Source: Catenovulum agarivorans YM01 (lineage in GTDB: Bacteria; Pseudomonadota; Gammaproteobacteria; Enterobacterales; Alteromonadaceae). Taken from it: 64,000 bases of DNA. Position 1 is the first letter of the stretch. Each line of letters begins with the position of its first letter. The notes below the pieces were generated by a model. That model had not been told where the DNA came from. It did no database searches and saw only the letters and a list, made by a program, of their open reading frames with translations. The DNA lies in assembly GCF_000281085.1 (NCBI RefSeq), contig NZ_JH767523.1:62001-126000 (forward strand), read 5' to 3'. The position numbers and the translations under genes were made by a program. Below are positions 26,827 through 36,296 of the stretch, in pieces.

Positions 26827-27500
26827 TGTCTTTCTCTAAGTTTTTTGTCCATTCAATTAAACGTGATTTACAAATCGCCGCTATTCAAAAACATGAATTT
26901 CTCCTGCCTGTGTTGTTCTTTATTTTAGTGATAGTGTTATTTCCGATAACAGTTGGGCCTGATGGTAAATTATTAGCGCGTTTGGCCAGTGCCGTTGGCT
27001 GGATCGCTTTGATATTATCTATGTTAATTGCACTGCCGCGTATGTTTGCTGAAGATTATGAAAACGGCTGGTTAGAGCAGTTGTTTTTATCCGGCACGCC
27101 ACATAGCTTAATTGTCACATCACGCATTATCAGCTTTTGGTTATTGTATTGTTTGCCTTTGGTAATTTGCAGCTTTTTGCTGGTACCTTTTATGTCGATG
27201 GAAATTAACCTTTGGTCAGTTCTGGTACAAACCTTGCTGTTGGGTAGTATATTAACGGCTTGTTTAGGTGCAGTTGCGAGTGCTTTATTAGTCTCTAGTC
27301 GCAAAGGTGGTGGGGTAATGGCTCTGTTGCTCATCCCACTATTAATACCAGCGCTCATTTTTGCAGGCGCAGCTATGGATGCTGCACAACAAAGTTTGCC
27401 GTATACGGCTCCAATAACAATATTAGCTGCGCTGGCGGTGTTTTCATTAACAATAGCACCACTAGCAACAGCTCAAGCGCTAAAACTAAATATGGGTTAA
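26826..27500 (+). CDS. ccmB: Haem exporter permease CcmB
   Basis: A 224-residue membrane protein with six hydrophobic helices. The N-terminal segment (FVHSIKRDLQIAAIQKHEFL), the ALPRMFAEDYENGWLEQLFLSG loop ahead of helix 3 and the final helices match CcmB. It forms the membrane half of the ABC complex with CcmA. The start overlaps the ccmA stop and ccmC follows after 5 bases. Confidence 0.95.
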   Translation: MSFSKFFVHSIKRDLQIAAIQKHEFLLPVLFFILVIVLFPITVGPDGKLLARLASAVGWIALILSMLIALPRMFAEDYENGWLEQLFLSGTPHSLIVTSRIISFWLLYCLPLVICSFLLVPFMSMEINLWSVLVQTLLLGSILTACLGAVASALLVSSRKGGGVMALLLIPLLIPALIFAGAAMDAAQQSLPYTAPITILAALAVFSLTIAPLATAQALKLNMG

Positions 27501-27505
27501 CAACT

Positions 27506-28240
27506 ATGTTCAGATGGTTACATCCTTACGCAAAACCAGAAAAGGCTTATCAACTTTCAATGGCCTTTCAAAAGTTCTTTATGCCTATTGCTATCATAGG
27601 TTTATTGGTCGGCTGTGTGTGGGGGCTCATGTTTGCGCCAACCGATTATCAACAAAGTGACTCAGCGCGTATTATGTATATTCATGTGCCTGCGGCTATT
27701 TGGTCTATGGGCGTGTATATGTCTATGGGCATAGCGGGTTTTTGTGCTTTAGTTTGGCAAATTCGCTTGTTAGAAATTAGCGTTTTGGCGATGGCGCCAA
27801 TTGGTGCAGCCTTTACTGCAATTGCGCTTTTCACCGGTTCATTATGGGGCAAACCTATGTGGGGCACTTGGTGGGTGTGGGACGCAAGATTAACCTCCGA
27901 GCTTATTTTATTATTTTTATATCTAGGTGTTTTTGCACTTTTTCAAAGTTTTGATGACAAACGTACAGGCGCCAAAGCAGCTTGTATTTTAGCGGTAATA
28001 GGTATGGTTAACGTGCCTATTATTCATTACTCGGTTGAATGGTGGAATACCTTGCACCAAGGCGCGAGTATTACTAAGTTAGACAAACCTTCAATCGCGC
28101 CGTCTATGTTATGGCCTTTGTTGATTAACATTGTTTCTGTGTTGTGTTTGTTTATTGCTTTTACCTGTTATCGCTTTGCAACAGAATTACTGCGGGCCGA
28201 GAGCCATCGCAAATGGGTTTTAGAAATTTTAGGTAAATAA
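27506..28240 (+). CDS. ccmC: Cytochrome c biogenesis protein CcmC
   Basis: A 244-residue haem-handling membrane protein with six helices. It carries the tryptophan-rich signature GTWWVWDARLTSELI, histidines in IYIHVPAAIWSMG-type and IIHYSVEWWNTLHQGAS loops as haem ligands, and the family's length. It loads haem onto CcmE in the periplasm. It lies 5 bases after ccmB and 2 bases before ccmD. Confidence 0.97.
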   Translation: MFRWLHPYAKPEKAYQLSMAFQKFFMPIAIIGLLVGCVWGLMFAPTDYQQSDSARIMYIHVPAAIWSMGVYMSMGIAGFCALVWQIRLLEISVLAMAPIGAAFTAIALFTGSLWGKPMWGTWWVWDARLTSELILLFLYLGVFALFQSFDDKRTGAKAACILAVIGMVNVPIIHYSVEWWNTLHQGASITKLDKPSIAPSMLWPLLINIVSVLCLFIAFTCYRFATELLRAESHRKWVLEILGK

Positions 28241-28242
28241 CT

Positions 28243-28452
28243 ATGGGTGCATTTGAATCTTTTGCAGATTTTCTGGCAATGAATGGATACGCCTTCTATG
28301 TGTGGCTATCTTACGGATTAGCGTTTTTGCTAATAATCGGCTTGTTTGTTTGGTCAAAATGGCAACGAAAGTCCATTGAACAAGAAATTGGTCAACAACA
28401 ACAAGTTCGTACTGTTAGGCAGCAACAAGTCAATTCGGAGATGAAACTATGA
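28243..28452 (+). CDS. ccmD: Haem exporter small protein CcmD
   Basis: A 69-residue protein with one membrane helix ([20 protein letters not shown]) followed by a basic, Gln-rich cytoplasmic tail. This layout and its place between ccmC and ccmE identify CcmD, which helps release holo-CcmE from CcmC. Its stop overlaps the ccmE start in ATGA. Confidence 0.93.
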   Translation: MGAFESFADFLAMNGYAFYVWLSYGLAFLLIIGLFVWSKWQRKSIEQEIGQQQQVRTVRQQQVNSEMKL

Positions 28453-28931
28453 CAACTAGACGGCAAAAACGTTTATATACTGGCTTAAGTTTAATCTTAG
28501 GCTTGGCGGTTACTGTTGGGTTAATTTTATATGCTTTAAGTGAAAACATTGATTTGTTTTATACCCCAAGCGAAATCATTTACGGTAAAAAAGAAACAGG
28601 TGTTAAACCTTCAGTCGGCCAGCGTTTACGTATTGGTGGTATGGTGGTTGAAGGTAGCGTAAGACGCGATCCTGAAAGCTTAAAAGTAGAATTTGAATTG
28701 CAAGATACAGGGCCAAAAGTAATAGTGCGTTACGATGGTATTTTGCCAGATTTGTTCCGTGAAGGTCAGGGCATAGTTGCAAACGGTTATTTACGCGAAG
28801 GCAATGTGATTGAAGCTTTTGAAGTATTAGCTAAACATGATGAAGAATACATGCCGCCAGATTTAGCTGAAGCTATGAAAGGCATTAAACATGTTAAACC
28901 TTCTGAAAACCAAGAATTAGGATACAAATAA
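28449..28931 (+). CDS. ccmE: Cytochrome c maturation haem chaperone CcmE
   Basis: A 160-residue, single-span periplasmic chaperone. The N-terminal anchor ([20 protein letters not shown]) is followed by the OB-fold region with [19 protein letters not shown] and [16 protein letters not shown]. The haem-binding motif is [10 protein letters not shown], whose His binds haem covalently and whose Tyr is an axial ligand. It starts inside the ccmD stop and its own stop overlaps ccmF (TAATG). Confidence 0.97.
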   Translation: MTTRRQKRLYTGLSLILGLAVTVGLILYALSENIDLFYTPSEIIYGKKETGVKPSVGQRLRIGGMVVEGSVRRDPESLKVEFELQDTGPKVIVRYDGILPDLFREGQGIVANGYLREGNVIEAFEVLAKHDEEYMPPDLAEAMKGIKHVKPSENQELGYK

Positions 28932-30949
28932 TGCTGCCAGAGATAGGTCACTTTTCGCTGCTGATCAGTTTTGTATTTGCAATTTGTTTAGCAATTTTCC
29001 CTATGATCGGTGCACAAAAGAAAATTGTTGAATTTGTTGCCCTAGCCAAACCTTTGGTTTACGCCAACTTTGCTTTGTTGTCTGTGGCATTTTTCTGTTT
29101 AAGCTGGGCGTTTTATCACAACGACTTTTCCGTGACATATGTGGCGATGAATTCAAATTCTGATTTGCCTTGGTACTACAGATTATCTGCAGTATGGGGG
29201 GCGCATGAAGGTTCATTGTTATTATGGGTATGGATTTTAAGCTTGTGGACTGCTGGGGTTGCCTTTTTCAGTGCAAGTTTAGATGATGAAGACGTTGCGC
29301 GTGTGCTCGCCGTTATGGGCTTCATTGCGATTGGCTTTTTAGCATTTGTTATTTTTACCTCCAATCCATTTGAACGAACATTCCCACTTTATCCAATTGA
29401 TGGACGAGACTTAAATCCGCTATTGCAGGATATAGGTTTAATTATCCATCCACCTATGTTGTATATGGGCTATGTTGGTTTTTCTGTTGCATTTGCTTTT
29501 GCCGTTGCTGCTTTAATTGGCGGTAAATTAGATGCAACTTGGGCACGTTGGTCACGCCCGTGGACACTGTCAGCTTGGGGCTTTTTAACTGCTGGTATTA
29601 CTTTAGGCAGCTGGTGGGCATATTATGAACTTGGCTGGGGCGGCTGGTGGTTTTGGGATCCAGTTGAAAACGCATCTTTCATGCCTTGGATCGCCGGTAC
29701 TGCGCTTATTCATAGTTTAGCGGTAACCGAAAAACGCGGCGCGTTTAAAAGTTGGACTGTGTTATTAGCAATTTCTGCTTTCTCACTGAGCTTGTTAGGT
29801 ACCTTTTTAGTTCGTTCTGGTATTTTGGTATCAGTTCATGCCTTTGCGAGTGATCCAACACGTGGTCTATTCATTCTGATTTACTTGTTAGCTGTGATTG
29901 GCGGTGCGTTAACTTTATATGCATGGCGCGCAGATAAAGTGGTCAGTACCCATAGATATAAATTGTTTTCACGCGAAGTATTGTTATTTATTAATAACGT
30001 TTTATTAGTAGCTGCGTTAATTGTTGTGTTACTTGGCACTTTATTGCCTTTGGTACACAAAGAAATCGGTCTCGGCTCTATTTCAATTGGTGCGCCGTTT
30101 TTTGATAAAGTCTCTTCAATTTGGTTTATCCCATTTATTCTAGTGTTATCCATTGGACCATTTGTTCGTTGGAAACAAGACAGATTTAGCCGAATTAGAA
30201 ACAAACTATTAGTTGGCATAGTACCTGCCATTATTGTCGCGCTAACTTGTTATCTCACGCTACAAATTAATACCTTCTTTAGTTTGTTAGGTGTGGTTTT
30301 AGCAACTTGGTTAGCCGCATTAGTGATTTACGAGTTGATTACTTCAAGTAAAAATAATCCACTGCCACTAACGCATTGGGGTATGTCACTTGGCCATTTA
30401 GGTTTTGCTGCACTCGTGATAGGCATTGCCATTACTAAAGTCGCAAGTGTTGATAAAAGTGTCCGTATCAGCCCGGGGCAGAGTGTTACTGTTGAGAATT
30501 ATGTATTTAACTTTACCAAAGTTGAACAATTTCAAGGTCCAAACTATTCGGCTTATCACGCTCATTTTGATGTAAGCAATGGCTCAGATACCTTTTCACT
30601 GAAAGCCGAGAAACGCTATTACAAAATGCACTCAAACGTAATGACAGAAGCGGGCATAAACGCAGGTTTATGGCGAGATATTTACATTAGTTTAGGTGAA
30701 CAGTTAGACGGTAAAGCTTGGGCGGTAACTGCCAATGTTAAACCTTTTGTCCGCTGGATTTGGTTAGGTGGTTTATTAATGGTGTTAGGCTCAATTATGT
30801 GTATTTTGGATAAACGTTATCGCAAAGTATTAGCGTGGCGCGAACAAAAAACAGCACAGCCAGCAGCATCAAATACTATGGCAGCCGAAAATGCTGTCAG
30901 TAAAGTGGCATCTGATACTGTAATAGAGCAAAGGATTAAATTTGAATGA
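28931..30949 (+). CDS. ccmF: Haem lyase subunit CcmF
   Basis: A 672-residue multispan membrane protein. The WWD domain is clear (LGWGGWWFWDPVENASFMPW), as are the conserved histidines in WGAHEGSLLLW and IHPPMLYMGYVG. A large C-terminal periplasmic loop with SVRISPGQSVTVENYVF precedes the last helix. CcmF, with CcmH and CcmI, attaches haem to CXXCH motifs of apocytochromes. Length is standard (about 650). It overlaps ccmG by ATGA. Confidence 0.97.
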   Translation: MLPEIGHFSLLISFVFAICLAIFPMIGAQKKIVEFVALAKPLVYANFALLSVAFFCLSWAFYHNDFSVTYVAMNSNSDLPWYYRLSAVWGAHEGSLLLWVWILSLWTAGVAFFSASLDDEDVARVLAVMGFIAIGFLAFVIFTSNPFERTFPLYPIDGRDLNPLLQDIGLIIHPPMLYMGYVGFSVAFAFAVAALIGGKLDATWARWSRPWTLSAWGFLTAGITLGSWWAYYELGWGGWWFWDPVENASFMPWIAGTALIHSLAVTEKRGAFKSWTVLLAISAFSLSLLGTFLVRSGILVSVHAFASDPTRGLFILIYLLAVIGGALTLYAWRADKVVSTHRYKLFSREVLLFINNVLLVAALIVVLLGTLLPLVHKEIGLGSISIGAPFFDKVSSIWFIPFILVLSIGPFVRWKQDRFSRIRNKLLVGIVPAIIVALTCYLTLQINTFFSLLGVVLATWLAALVIYELITSSKNNPLPLTHWGMSLGHLGFAALVIGIAITKVASVDKSVRISPGQSVTVENYVFNFTKVEQFQGPNYSAYHAHFDVSNGSDTFSLKAEKRYYKMHSNVMTEAGINAGLWRDIYISLGEQLDGKAWAVTANVKPFVRWIWLGGLLMVLGSIMCILDKRYRKVLAWREQKTAQPAASNTMAAENAVSKVASDTVIEQRIKFE

Positions 30950-31536
30950 AAAATTATAAACTGCTCATTCCAATAGTTGCATTTTTATTGGTGAGTATCT
31001 TTTTATATAAAGGTTTGTATTCAGACCCAACCAATATAGAAAACGCCAATCTAGCTAAACCTTTCCCACAATTTCAGTTAGCTGATTTAATGGATGAAAA
31101 CAAGCTGTACACTAAACAAGATTTGTTGGGTGAATACACTTTAATCAATGTTTGGGGGACTTGGTGTGTAACCTGTCGGGTTGAACTGCCATTTATGACG
31201 CAGTTGCGCCAGCAAGGGATAAAAATTGTCGGTGTCTATTATGACAATGCCGCAGAAGCTGCATTTGGCGAATTAGATGTACGTAATACTCGTAAAGACG
31301 TGACTCAAATGCTCGCGCAACTTGGCAACCCATTCCAATTTAACATCTATGATGAAAAGCGTGACCTGTCGTTAGACTTAGGTGTAACAGGTGCGCCAGA
31401 AAGCTTTTTAATTGATGACAAAGGCACAATCATAGCGCATAGACGTGGGGCAATCGACCACAGGGTTTGGCAAAATGAATTCGCGCCTTTGTTTCCATCA
31501 GCAAGCGGCAGTCAACAATCACTGGAGCAGAATTAA
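30946..31536 (+). CDS. ccmG: Thiol:disulfide interchange protein CcmG (DsbE)
   Basis: A 196-residue membrane-anchored thioredoxin-like protein. An N-terminal helix (LLIPIVAFLLVSIFLYKGLY) holds it in the inner membrane; the active site is WGTWCVTCRVELP and the cis-proline region is GVTGAPESFLI. It keeps apocytochrome c cysteines reduced before haem ligation. It overlaps ccmF at its start and ccmH at its end. Confidence 0.96.
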   Translation: MKNYKLLIPIVAFLLVSIFLYKGLYSDPTNIENANLAKPFPQFQLADLMDENKLYTKQDLLGEYTLINVWGTWCVTCRVELPFMTQLRQQGIKIVGVYYDNAAEAAFGELDVRNTRKDVTQMLAQLGNPFQFNIYDEKRDLSLDLGVTGAPESFLIDDKGTIIAHRRGAIDHRVWQNEFAPLFPSASGSQQSLEQN

Positions 31537-32009
31537 TGAAAAAATTATTTATCGCTCTACTAAGCTTTAGTTTTGTATTAATCACCAGTGTTGCGCAAGC
31601 GGTGGAAGAAAGTTATCCATTTGACGATGCCAAACAACAAAAAATCTTCGGTGAATTAGTTGAAGAATTACGCTGCCCCAAATGTCAAAACCAAAACATA
31701 GCTGACTCAAACGCTATGGTCGCAATTGATCTTAAAAACAAAACTTATGAGTTAGTTAAACAAGGTCAAAGCAAAGATCAAGTAATCGACTTTATGGTGC
31801 AAAGATATGGCCAATTTGTGCATTACGATCCACCGATTAATATGGTGACCATTTGGTTGTGGTTAGTGCCAATTGTTATTGCTTTAGCCCTTGTTTTGTT
31901 TGTATTAAAAAAAGGTCGACGCGAAAAAGAGTCTACCGGCGTAGACGCAGAAAGTTTAGAGCAGGCACAAGCCCTGATTGATAAGTTTGAATCTAAAGGT
32001 AAATCGTGA
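31536..32009 (+). CDS. ccmH: Cytochrome c-type biogenesis protein CcmH
   Basis: A 157-residue thiol protein. The signal peptide (LFIALLSFSFVLITSVAQA) is followed by the LRCPKCQNQNIADSNA motif with the redox-active cysteine pair, then a membrane helix (MVTIWLWLVPIVIALALVLF). It is the short CcmH form, with the TPR part encoded separately as ccmI. It receives electrons from CcmG and reduces apocytochrome c. Its stop overlaps the ccmI GTG start. Confidence 0.96.
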   Translation: MKKLFIALLSFSFVLITSVAQAVEESYPFDDAKQQKIFGELVEELRCPKCQNQNIADSNAMVAIDLKNKTYELVKQGQSKDQVIDFMVQRYGQFVHYDPPINMVTIWLWLVPIVIALALVLFVLKKGRREKESTGVDAESLEQAQALIDKFESKGKS

Positions 32010-33256
32010 ACGAGTTAATATTAGTTTTAGTTGGCTTTTCAGTTATTGTCAGCATTTTAGTATTGTTGCCTTGGATGGCCAAACAACATAATTGGAAACA
32101 AGATAACCAACGCATTAGCGACTTATACGCTGAAAAATTAAAAGAGCTAGCCGCTGATTTACAGCAGGGCAAAATAGAAGAGCAAGCGTATAAATCTGCT
32201 AAAGAAGACTTAACTGTGCAGCTGGCAAGTGAACTTGCTCAAGCTAAACAAAGTAGTGGTTTACATATTTCTAAAAAAGCCATGTGGGCACTGCCTTTGG
32301 TTACAGCAGTTGTTGCTAGTGGTATTTATTATATTCAAGGTAAACCAACACAAATGCAGCAGTGGTATCAAGCGCAAAGCAATACTGTTGAGTTTGGCAA
32401 AAAATTAATGCAAGGCAATGAAAATTTCACCAAAGCTGAATTAAACGAATTTTACCTAGGTTTAAGAACTAAGCAGGCGGAAAAACCTGATGATCCTACA
32501 GGTTGGTTATTGTTAGGTCGAGTTGCCTACAGCTTAAATAATTTGTCTGAAGCTATTGCAGCGTTTGAGCATGCGTTGAAGTTAGATGCTAATCACTATG
32601 CGAGCAAAATGAGTCTAGCGCAAACTTTGTTAGCAAGTGGTGACGAAAGCATGATGAAGCGTTCGGGGCGTTTATATAACGAAGTATTGCAGCAAAATCC
32701 AACTGACGGTGAAGCACTTACCATGGCCGGCTACGCTGCATTTCAATTGCAGAAGAATGAAGTCGCTGCACAATATTGGCAATTAGCGCTTAAATATTTG
32801 CCTGAAAACGATACGCGCCGCAGCGCCATAGAACAAACTCTACCACAAGTGAGTGCACATGCTGCTATGGCTAAAGCGCCACATGCAAGCCAACCTGCAC
32901 AGCAAACTGCGGCTGCGGCAAGTAAATCTTTGTTAATTAACTTTAGTTTAAGTGAACAAACTAAAACTAAGTTGGCCGAATTCCAATACCTAGTGGTATT
33001 TGCTCGTCCGCAGCTATCAGGTCCGCCAGCGGCGGTTGTGCGTCTGCCAATTGAAAACGGTCAGTTACCTAAAAGCGTTAAATTAACCGATGAAAATGCC
33101 ATGATGCAGGGCTTTAATTTGTCCTCTCTGGCCAGTGCTTATGTAACTGTGCGGTTATCGAAAGACGCTGACGTCAGTTTGGCAGATGGTGAGGTTGAAA
33201 AAAATAGTGACGCCCTTACATTAGAGCAAAACACAGTTGTGTCTATAGAATTATAG
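32006..33256 (+). CDS. ccmI: Cytochrome c biogenesis TPR protein CcmI
   Basis: A 416-residue protein with two N-terminal membrane helices (residues about 2-21 and 90-107) enclosing a coiled-coil-like cytoplasmic loop. A periplasmic TPR array follows (GWLLLGRVAYSLNNLSEAIA, NHYASKMSLAQTLLASGDES) and a C-terminal domain ends in TVVSIEL. CcmI holds the C-terminus of apocytochrome c for the CcmFH ligase. It starts with GTG at 32006, overlapping ccmH by 4 bases. It is the last ccm gene. Confidence 0.93.
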   Translation: MNELILVLVGFSVIVSILVLLPWMAKQHNWKQDNQRISDLYAEKLKELAADLQQGKIEEQAYKSAKEDLTVQLASELAQAKQSSGLHISKKAMWALPLVTAVVASGIYYIQGKPTQMQQWYQAQSNTVEFGKKLMQGNENFTKAELNEFYLGLRTKQAEKPDDPTGWLLLGRVAYSLNNLSEAIAAFEHALKLDANHYASKMSLAQTLLASGDESMMKRSGRLYNEVLQQNPTDGEALTMAGYAAFQLQKNEVAAQYWQLALKYLPENDTRRSAIEQTLPQVSAHAAMAKAPHASQPAQQTAAAASKSLLINFSLSEQTKTKLAEFQYLVVFARPQLSGPPAAVVRLPIENGQLPKSVKLTDENAMMQGFNLSSLASAYVTVRLSKDADVSLADGEVEKNSDALTLEQNTVVSIEL

Positions 33257-33269
33257 GAACTGAATAAAA

Positions 33270-33644
33270 TTGCGATTTAATCACTTCAATCTGAATGTTT
33301 CGGCTGAACAAATTGAGCAAGTAAAGCAATTTTATTGTGATCTATTCGGTCTAGTCCAAGGGTATAGACCAAACACGAGCCGCCCAGGTTATTGGTTGTA
33401 TGCGGGTGAACAACCTATTTTACATTTGAATCAAATTGTAGATATAGACAAAACCACAGCTGCTGGTTCGCACTATTCGTTAGACCATATGGCGTTTAAT
33501 TTACCCAATATGGCTGACTTCGTTAACAAATTAACCAAACTGAATGTCACTTATGACAAAAGGATTTATGCTGACAGACCTAGCCAAATATTTTTGTACG
33601 ATCCAGCTGGAGTCAAAATAGAAGTTCAGTTTGAAATTGAATAA
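33270..33644 (+). CDS. VOC family (glyoxalase-like) protein
   Basis: A 124-residue single-domain vicinal oxygen chelate protein. Two beta-alpha-beta-beta-beta units are visible: one from RFNHFNLNVSAEQIEQVKQF and a second from LDHMAFNLPNMADFVNKL. Candidate metal ligands are His in NHFNLNV and LDHMAF and Glu in VKIEVQFE. The reaction is unknown. It starts with TTG at 33270, with AGGAAC upstream, 13 bases after ccmI, and may be on the tail of the ccm transcript. Confidence 0.85.
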   Translation: MRFNHFNLNVSAEQIEQVKQFYCDLFGLVQGYRPNTSRPGYWLYAGEQPILHLNQIVDIDKTTAAGSHYSLDHMAFNLPNMADFVNKLTKLNVTYDKRIYADRPSQIFLYDPAGVKIEVQFEIE

Positions 33645-33661
33645 TTTTCGGAACGGAAAAC

Positions 33662-34456
33662 GTGAAACAAGTTAAAGTATTAGTCGCTGCGGCGATCTTG
33701 ATTTTAAGTGGTTGCGCAAGCAAACAAAGTGCAGATGCACAAGCAACGGCGGCCAAACAAGCCAATTTGCCTAAAGAAGTTCAACAAGAAATTCCCGACC
33801 CGTTTGAAGGTGTAAACCGTGCAATATGGGACTTTAACTATGATGTACTTGATGCCTATATCTTAAGACCGGTAGCGGTTGGTTATGAAGCTGTTATGCC
33901 ACAATTTGCCCGAACAGGTTTATTAAATGCCGCCAATAACCTAGAAGAGCCATCGTCTGCGGTAAATAATTTATTGCAAGGTAAAGGCGAGGGCGCAGCA
34001 AAAAGCACAGGTAGATTTTTAATCAATTCAACTGTCGGCTTACTCGGTTTAATTGATGTGGCTAGCCATATGGGCCTTGAAGTGAACAACGAAGAATTTG
34101 GTGAAGTGCTTGGTAAATGGGGTGTTAATACAGGGCCTTATATAATGTTACCTGCTATGGGGCCAACAGATACCCGTAATTTCGCCGGTGATTTAGTTGA
34201 TTCAGCTTACTTCCCATTGGATGATTTAACTTTGTGGATTAAAGCCCTCAGAATCAGTATTAAAGCTGTCGAAGGCCGAATTAGTTTGATGGCACAAGAG
34301 CAAATGTTAAACGACAGTTTAGACCCATACCTATTTGTGCGTGAAGCTTACTTCCAACGTAGCCAATTTAAACTTTACGATGGCAATGTACCTAAACCAC
34401 AGGTGACAGAAAAAGAAGAAGAAGACTTCGAAGCATTTTTGAATGACATGAATTAG
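33662..34456 (+). CDS. mlaA: Outer membrane lipid asymmetry lipoprotein MlaA
   Basis: A 264-residue outer membrane lipoprotein (VacJ). The signal ends in a lipobox LSGC at Cys19. Conserved stretches are DPFEGVNRAIWDFNYDVLD, FLINSTVGLLGLIDVASHMG, EEFGEVLGKWGVNTGPYIMLP and GPTDTRNFAGDLVD. MlaA removes misplaced phospholipids from the outer leaflet and passes them to MlaC. An acidic C-terminal tail (EKEEEDFEAFLND) is present. It starts with GTG at 33662 after GGAACGG, 17 bases past the VOC gene. No mlaBCDEF genes are in the window. Confidence 0.95.
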   Translation: MKQVKVLVAAAILILSGCASKQSADAQATAAKQANLPKEVQQEIPDPFEGVNRAIWDFNYDVLDAYILRPVAVGYEAVMPQFARTGLLNAANNLEEPSSAVNNLLQGKGEGAAKSTGRFLINSTVGLLGLIDVASHMGLEVNNEEFGEVLGKWGVNTGPYIMLPAMGPTDTRNFAGDLVDSAYFPLDDLTLWIKALRISIKAVEGRISLMAQEQMLNDSLDPYLFVREAYFQRSQFKLYDGNVPKPQVTEKEEEDFEAFLNDMN

Positions 34457-34520
34457 ATACTGTTTAAATATACAGTTTTGTGGTAAATTCTCTCTGGTTA
34501 ACTGAGCTAGAGGGTTTTAC

Positions 34521-35594
34521 ATGAATAAAAAGTTTCTCCATATCGACATGGATGCTTTTTATGTTTCGGTCGAAATTCGTGATAACCCCAAACTTATTAA
34601 TCAACCCGTTGCTGTCGGTGGTGCTTCTAATCGCCGTGGAGTGTTATCTACCTGTAATTACATTGCTCGCCAATTTGGTGTGCACTCTGCCATGCCAACT
34701 GCTTTGGCATTAAAAAAGTGCCCTGATTTAATTGTTCTACCCGGTCGGATGCAGGTATATAAAGAGGTCAGCCAACAAATTCGTCAAATATTTGCCCAAT
34801 ACACAGATAAAATTGAGCCGTTATCTCTCGATGAAGCTTATTTAGATGTAAGCAACAGCAGTTTGCACAACGGTTCAGCGACACTGTTGGCGCAAACTAT
34901 TCGTCAGCAAATTTTGCAAACAACCGGATTGACTGCATCGGCAGGCATTGCGCCAATTAAATTCTTAGCAAAAATAGCTTCTGATTTAAATAAACCCAAC
35001 GGCCAATACACAATTAAACCTGAGCAAGTACAAGATTTCATTGACAAACTAGAGCTTAAAAAAATTCCAGGTGTTGGCAAAGTGACTTGGCAAAAGTTGC
35101 AAAACTTTGGTTTGAATACAGGGTTAGATGTACGCAATTCTAGCCTTGAATATTTACACAAACATTTTGGCAAATACGGTCAAGTATTGTGGCGACGTTG
35201 CCATGGCATAGACGAGCGCGAAGTAGAAACAGAGCGAGTACGCAAATCGGTTGGCGTAGAGCGCACTTTCAGCCAAGATTTTTATAGTTATGAACAGCTA
35301 AACCAAATCTTAACTGACAAATTATTGCCAGAGCTCAACCGCAGGTTAGAGCCATATTTAGCAAATCGGCAACTAGAAAAAATTGGTATCAAACTTAAAT
35401 TCTCTGACTTTCAATTAACCACCAAAGAGCAACAGTGCCAAACGCTCGACCACACAGTTTTGCGTTATTTATTACAAGAAGGGCTAAATAGATTTGGCGG
35501 CAAAGCGCAGAAAAAAGGTGTGCGTTTATTGGGAATTCAGGTAGGTTTGAGTGAACAGCAAGGAGCTGTTCAACTTAAATTGGCGTTGGATTAG
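34521..35594 (+). CDS. dinB: DNA polymerase IV
   Basis: A 357-residue Y-family translesion polymerase. Catalytic acidic residues are in HIDMDAFYVSVEIRD and PLSLDEAYLDVS. The helix-hairpin-helix KKIPGVGKVTWQKLQ and the little-finger domain (GVERTFSQDFYS) follow. Length is close to E. coli Pol IV (351). No LexA box could be identified by eye in the 64-base upstream gap. The last codons take part in a hairpin shared with the convergent DUF4426 gene. Confidence 0.97.
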   Translation: MNKKFLHIDMDAFYVSVEIRDNPKLINQPVAVGGASNRRGVLSTCNYIARQFGVHSAMPTALALKKCPDLIVLPGRMQVYKEVSQQIRQIFAQYTDKIEPLSLDEAYLDVSNSSLHNGSATLLAQTIRQQILQTTGLTASAGIAPIKFLAKIASDLNKPNGQYTIKPEQVQDFIDKLELKKIPGVGKVTWQKLQNFGLNTGLDVRNSSLEYLHKHFGKYGQVLWRRCHGIDEREVETERVRKSVGVERTFSQDFYSYEQLNQILTDKLLPELNRRLEPYLANRQLEKIGIKLKFSDFQLTTKEQQCQTLDHTVLRYLLQEGLNRFGGKAQKKGVRLLGIQVGLSEQQGAVQLKLALD

Positions 35595-35610
35595 CAGGTT
35601 AGTGCTAATC
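35589..35610. terminator. Hairpin spanning the stop codons of dinB and the DUF4426 gene
   Basis: GATTAGCA (35589-35596) pairs perfectly with TGCTAATC (35603-35610) across a 6-base loop. It covers the dinB stop and the end of the convergent gene, and on the plus strand is followed by ACCCACATTTTTTG. It could serve as a shared terminator, though the T-run is 8 bases away. Confidence 0.45.
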
Positions 35611-36087
35611 GACCCACATTTTTTGTTGGAATCTAAATTTTTCTGTTCGGCCGGTTTTTGGATCTTTCACTGTAATATAAAAGCGGAAGATTTCTTCGTT
35701 GCTGTGGCGTACTTGCGCTAGGTAGTATACGGCGATGCCTTCGTCTACTTCTTTAAATTCTAGCTCTTTTCTGTGGCCAATTAGGTTTTGTGCGTAGCCG
35801 GTCACTTTTAATTTTAGTGGTGCTTTGTTGTTGGCCAAATCTAAGATGCTGATGTTGAGTAGGCCATAGTTGCCACGTCGGTCTAAGCCAATTGCTTTGG
35901 CGGTTTCTGGTTGAATAAAGGTAGATGGAAAGGCGATATGGTGAATTTGCCAAGTGCCTATTTCTGTCATATTAGGATTAGCGCCACCTTTACCGTCGTC
36001 GATAAATTCACCATTAGCAAAGGCTGTAGACGTTATGTTTAATAAAGCAATTAATATTAGATTCTTGAATAATTTTAAGTGGTGCAT
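35605..36087 (-). CDS. DUF4426 domain-containing exported protein
   Basis: A 160-residue protein with a signal peptide (MHHLKLFKNLILIALLNITS, cleavage near AFANG) and one beta-rich domain. The IGTWQIHHIAFPSTFIQPE segment, the RRGNYGLLNISILD strand and KFRFQQKMWVD at the end match DUF4426 proteins, which in related bacteria are also encoded beside yggT-proC-yggS. The function is unknown; it probably acts in the periplasm. Start 36087 is chosen because AAGG lies about eight bases upstream and the signal peptide then begins properly; an upstream in-frame start would add 25 residues. Confidence 0.8.
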   Translation of the reverse strand: MHHLKLFKNLILIALLNITSTAFANGEFIDDGKGGANPNMTEIGTWQIHHIAFPSTFIQPETAKAIGLDRRGNYGLLNISILDLANNKAPLKLKVTGYAQNLIGHRKELEFKEVDEGIAVYYLAQVRHSNEEIFRFYITVKDPKTGRTEKFRFQQKMWVD

Positions 36088-36136
36088 AATCGAACCTTGT
36101 TTGATGTTTAGTGCTGTAAGTTGGTGCTTCAAAATT

Positions 36137-36265
36137 TCGAAGGTAAATGGGGTATTACTCACAAAAACGCTTCAAGCTCATCCTGAGTCGCTCGCATAAG
36201 GCATCCATGCCTTATGAAGTTTTGTTCGCAACACGCCCATCCACCTTCTTGGATTTTTATCGCTG
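36137..36265. repeat. Direct repeat copy 1 (129 bases) with internal perfect hairpin
   Basis: This unit and the copy at 36297-36425 share nearly the whole 129 bases, with only a few substitutions over the first 116 and the last nine identical. In the middle, CATAAGGCAT and ATGCCTTATG (36195-36216) form a perfect 10-bp inverted repeat with a 2-base centre. Similar size, position in an intergenic gap and hairpin core are seen in REP/BIME-like elements. No coding frame or transposase is present. Confidence 0.85.
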
Positions 36266-36296
36266 CTAGTTTTAGCTTAGGCCATGTGCTCAATGC

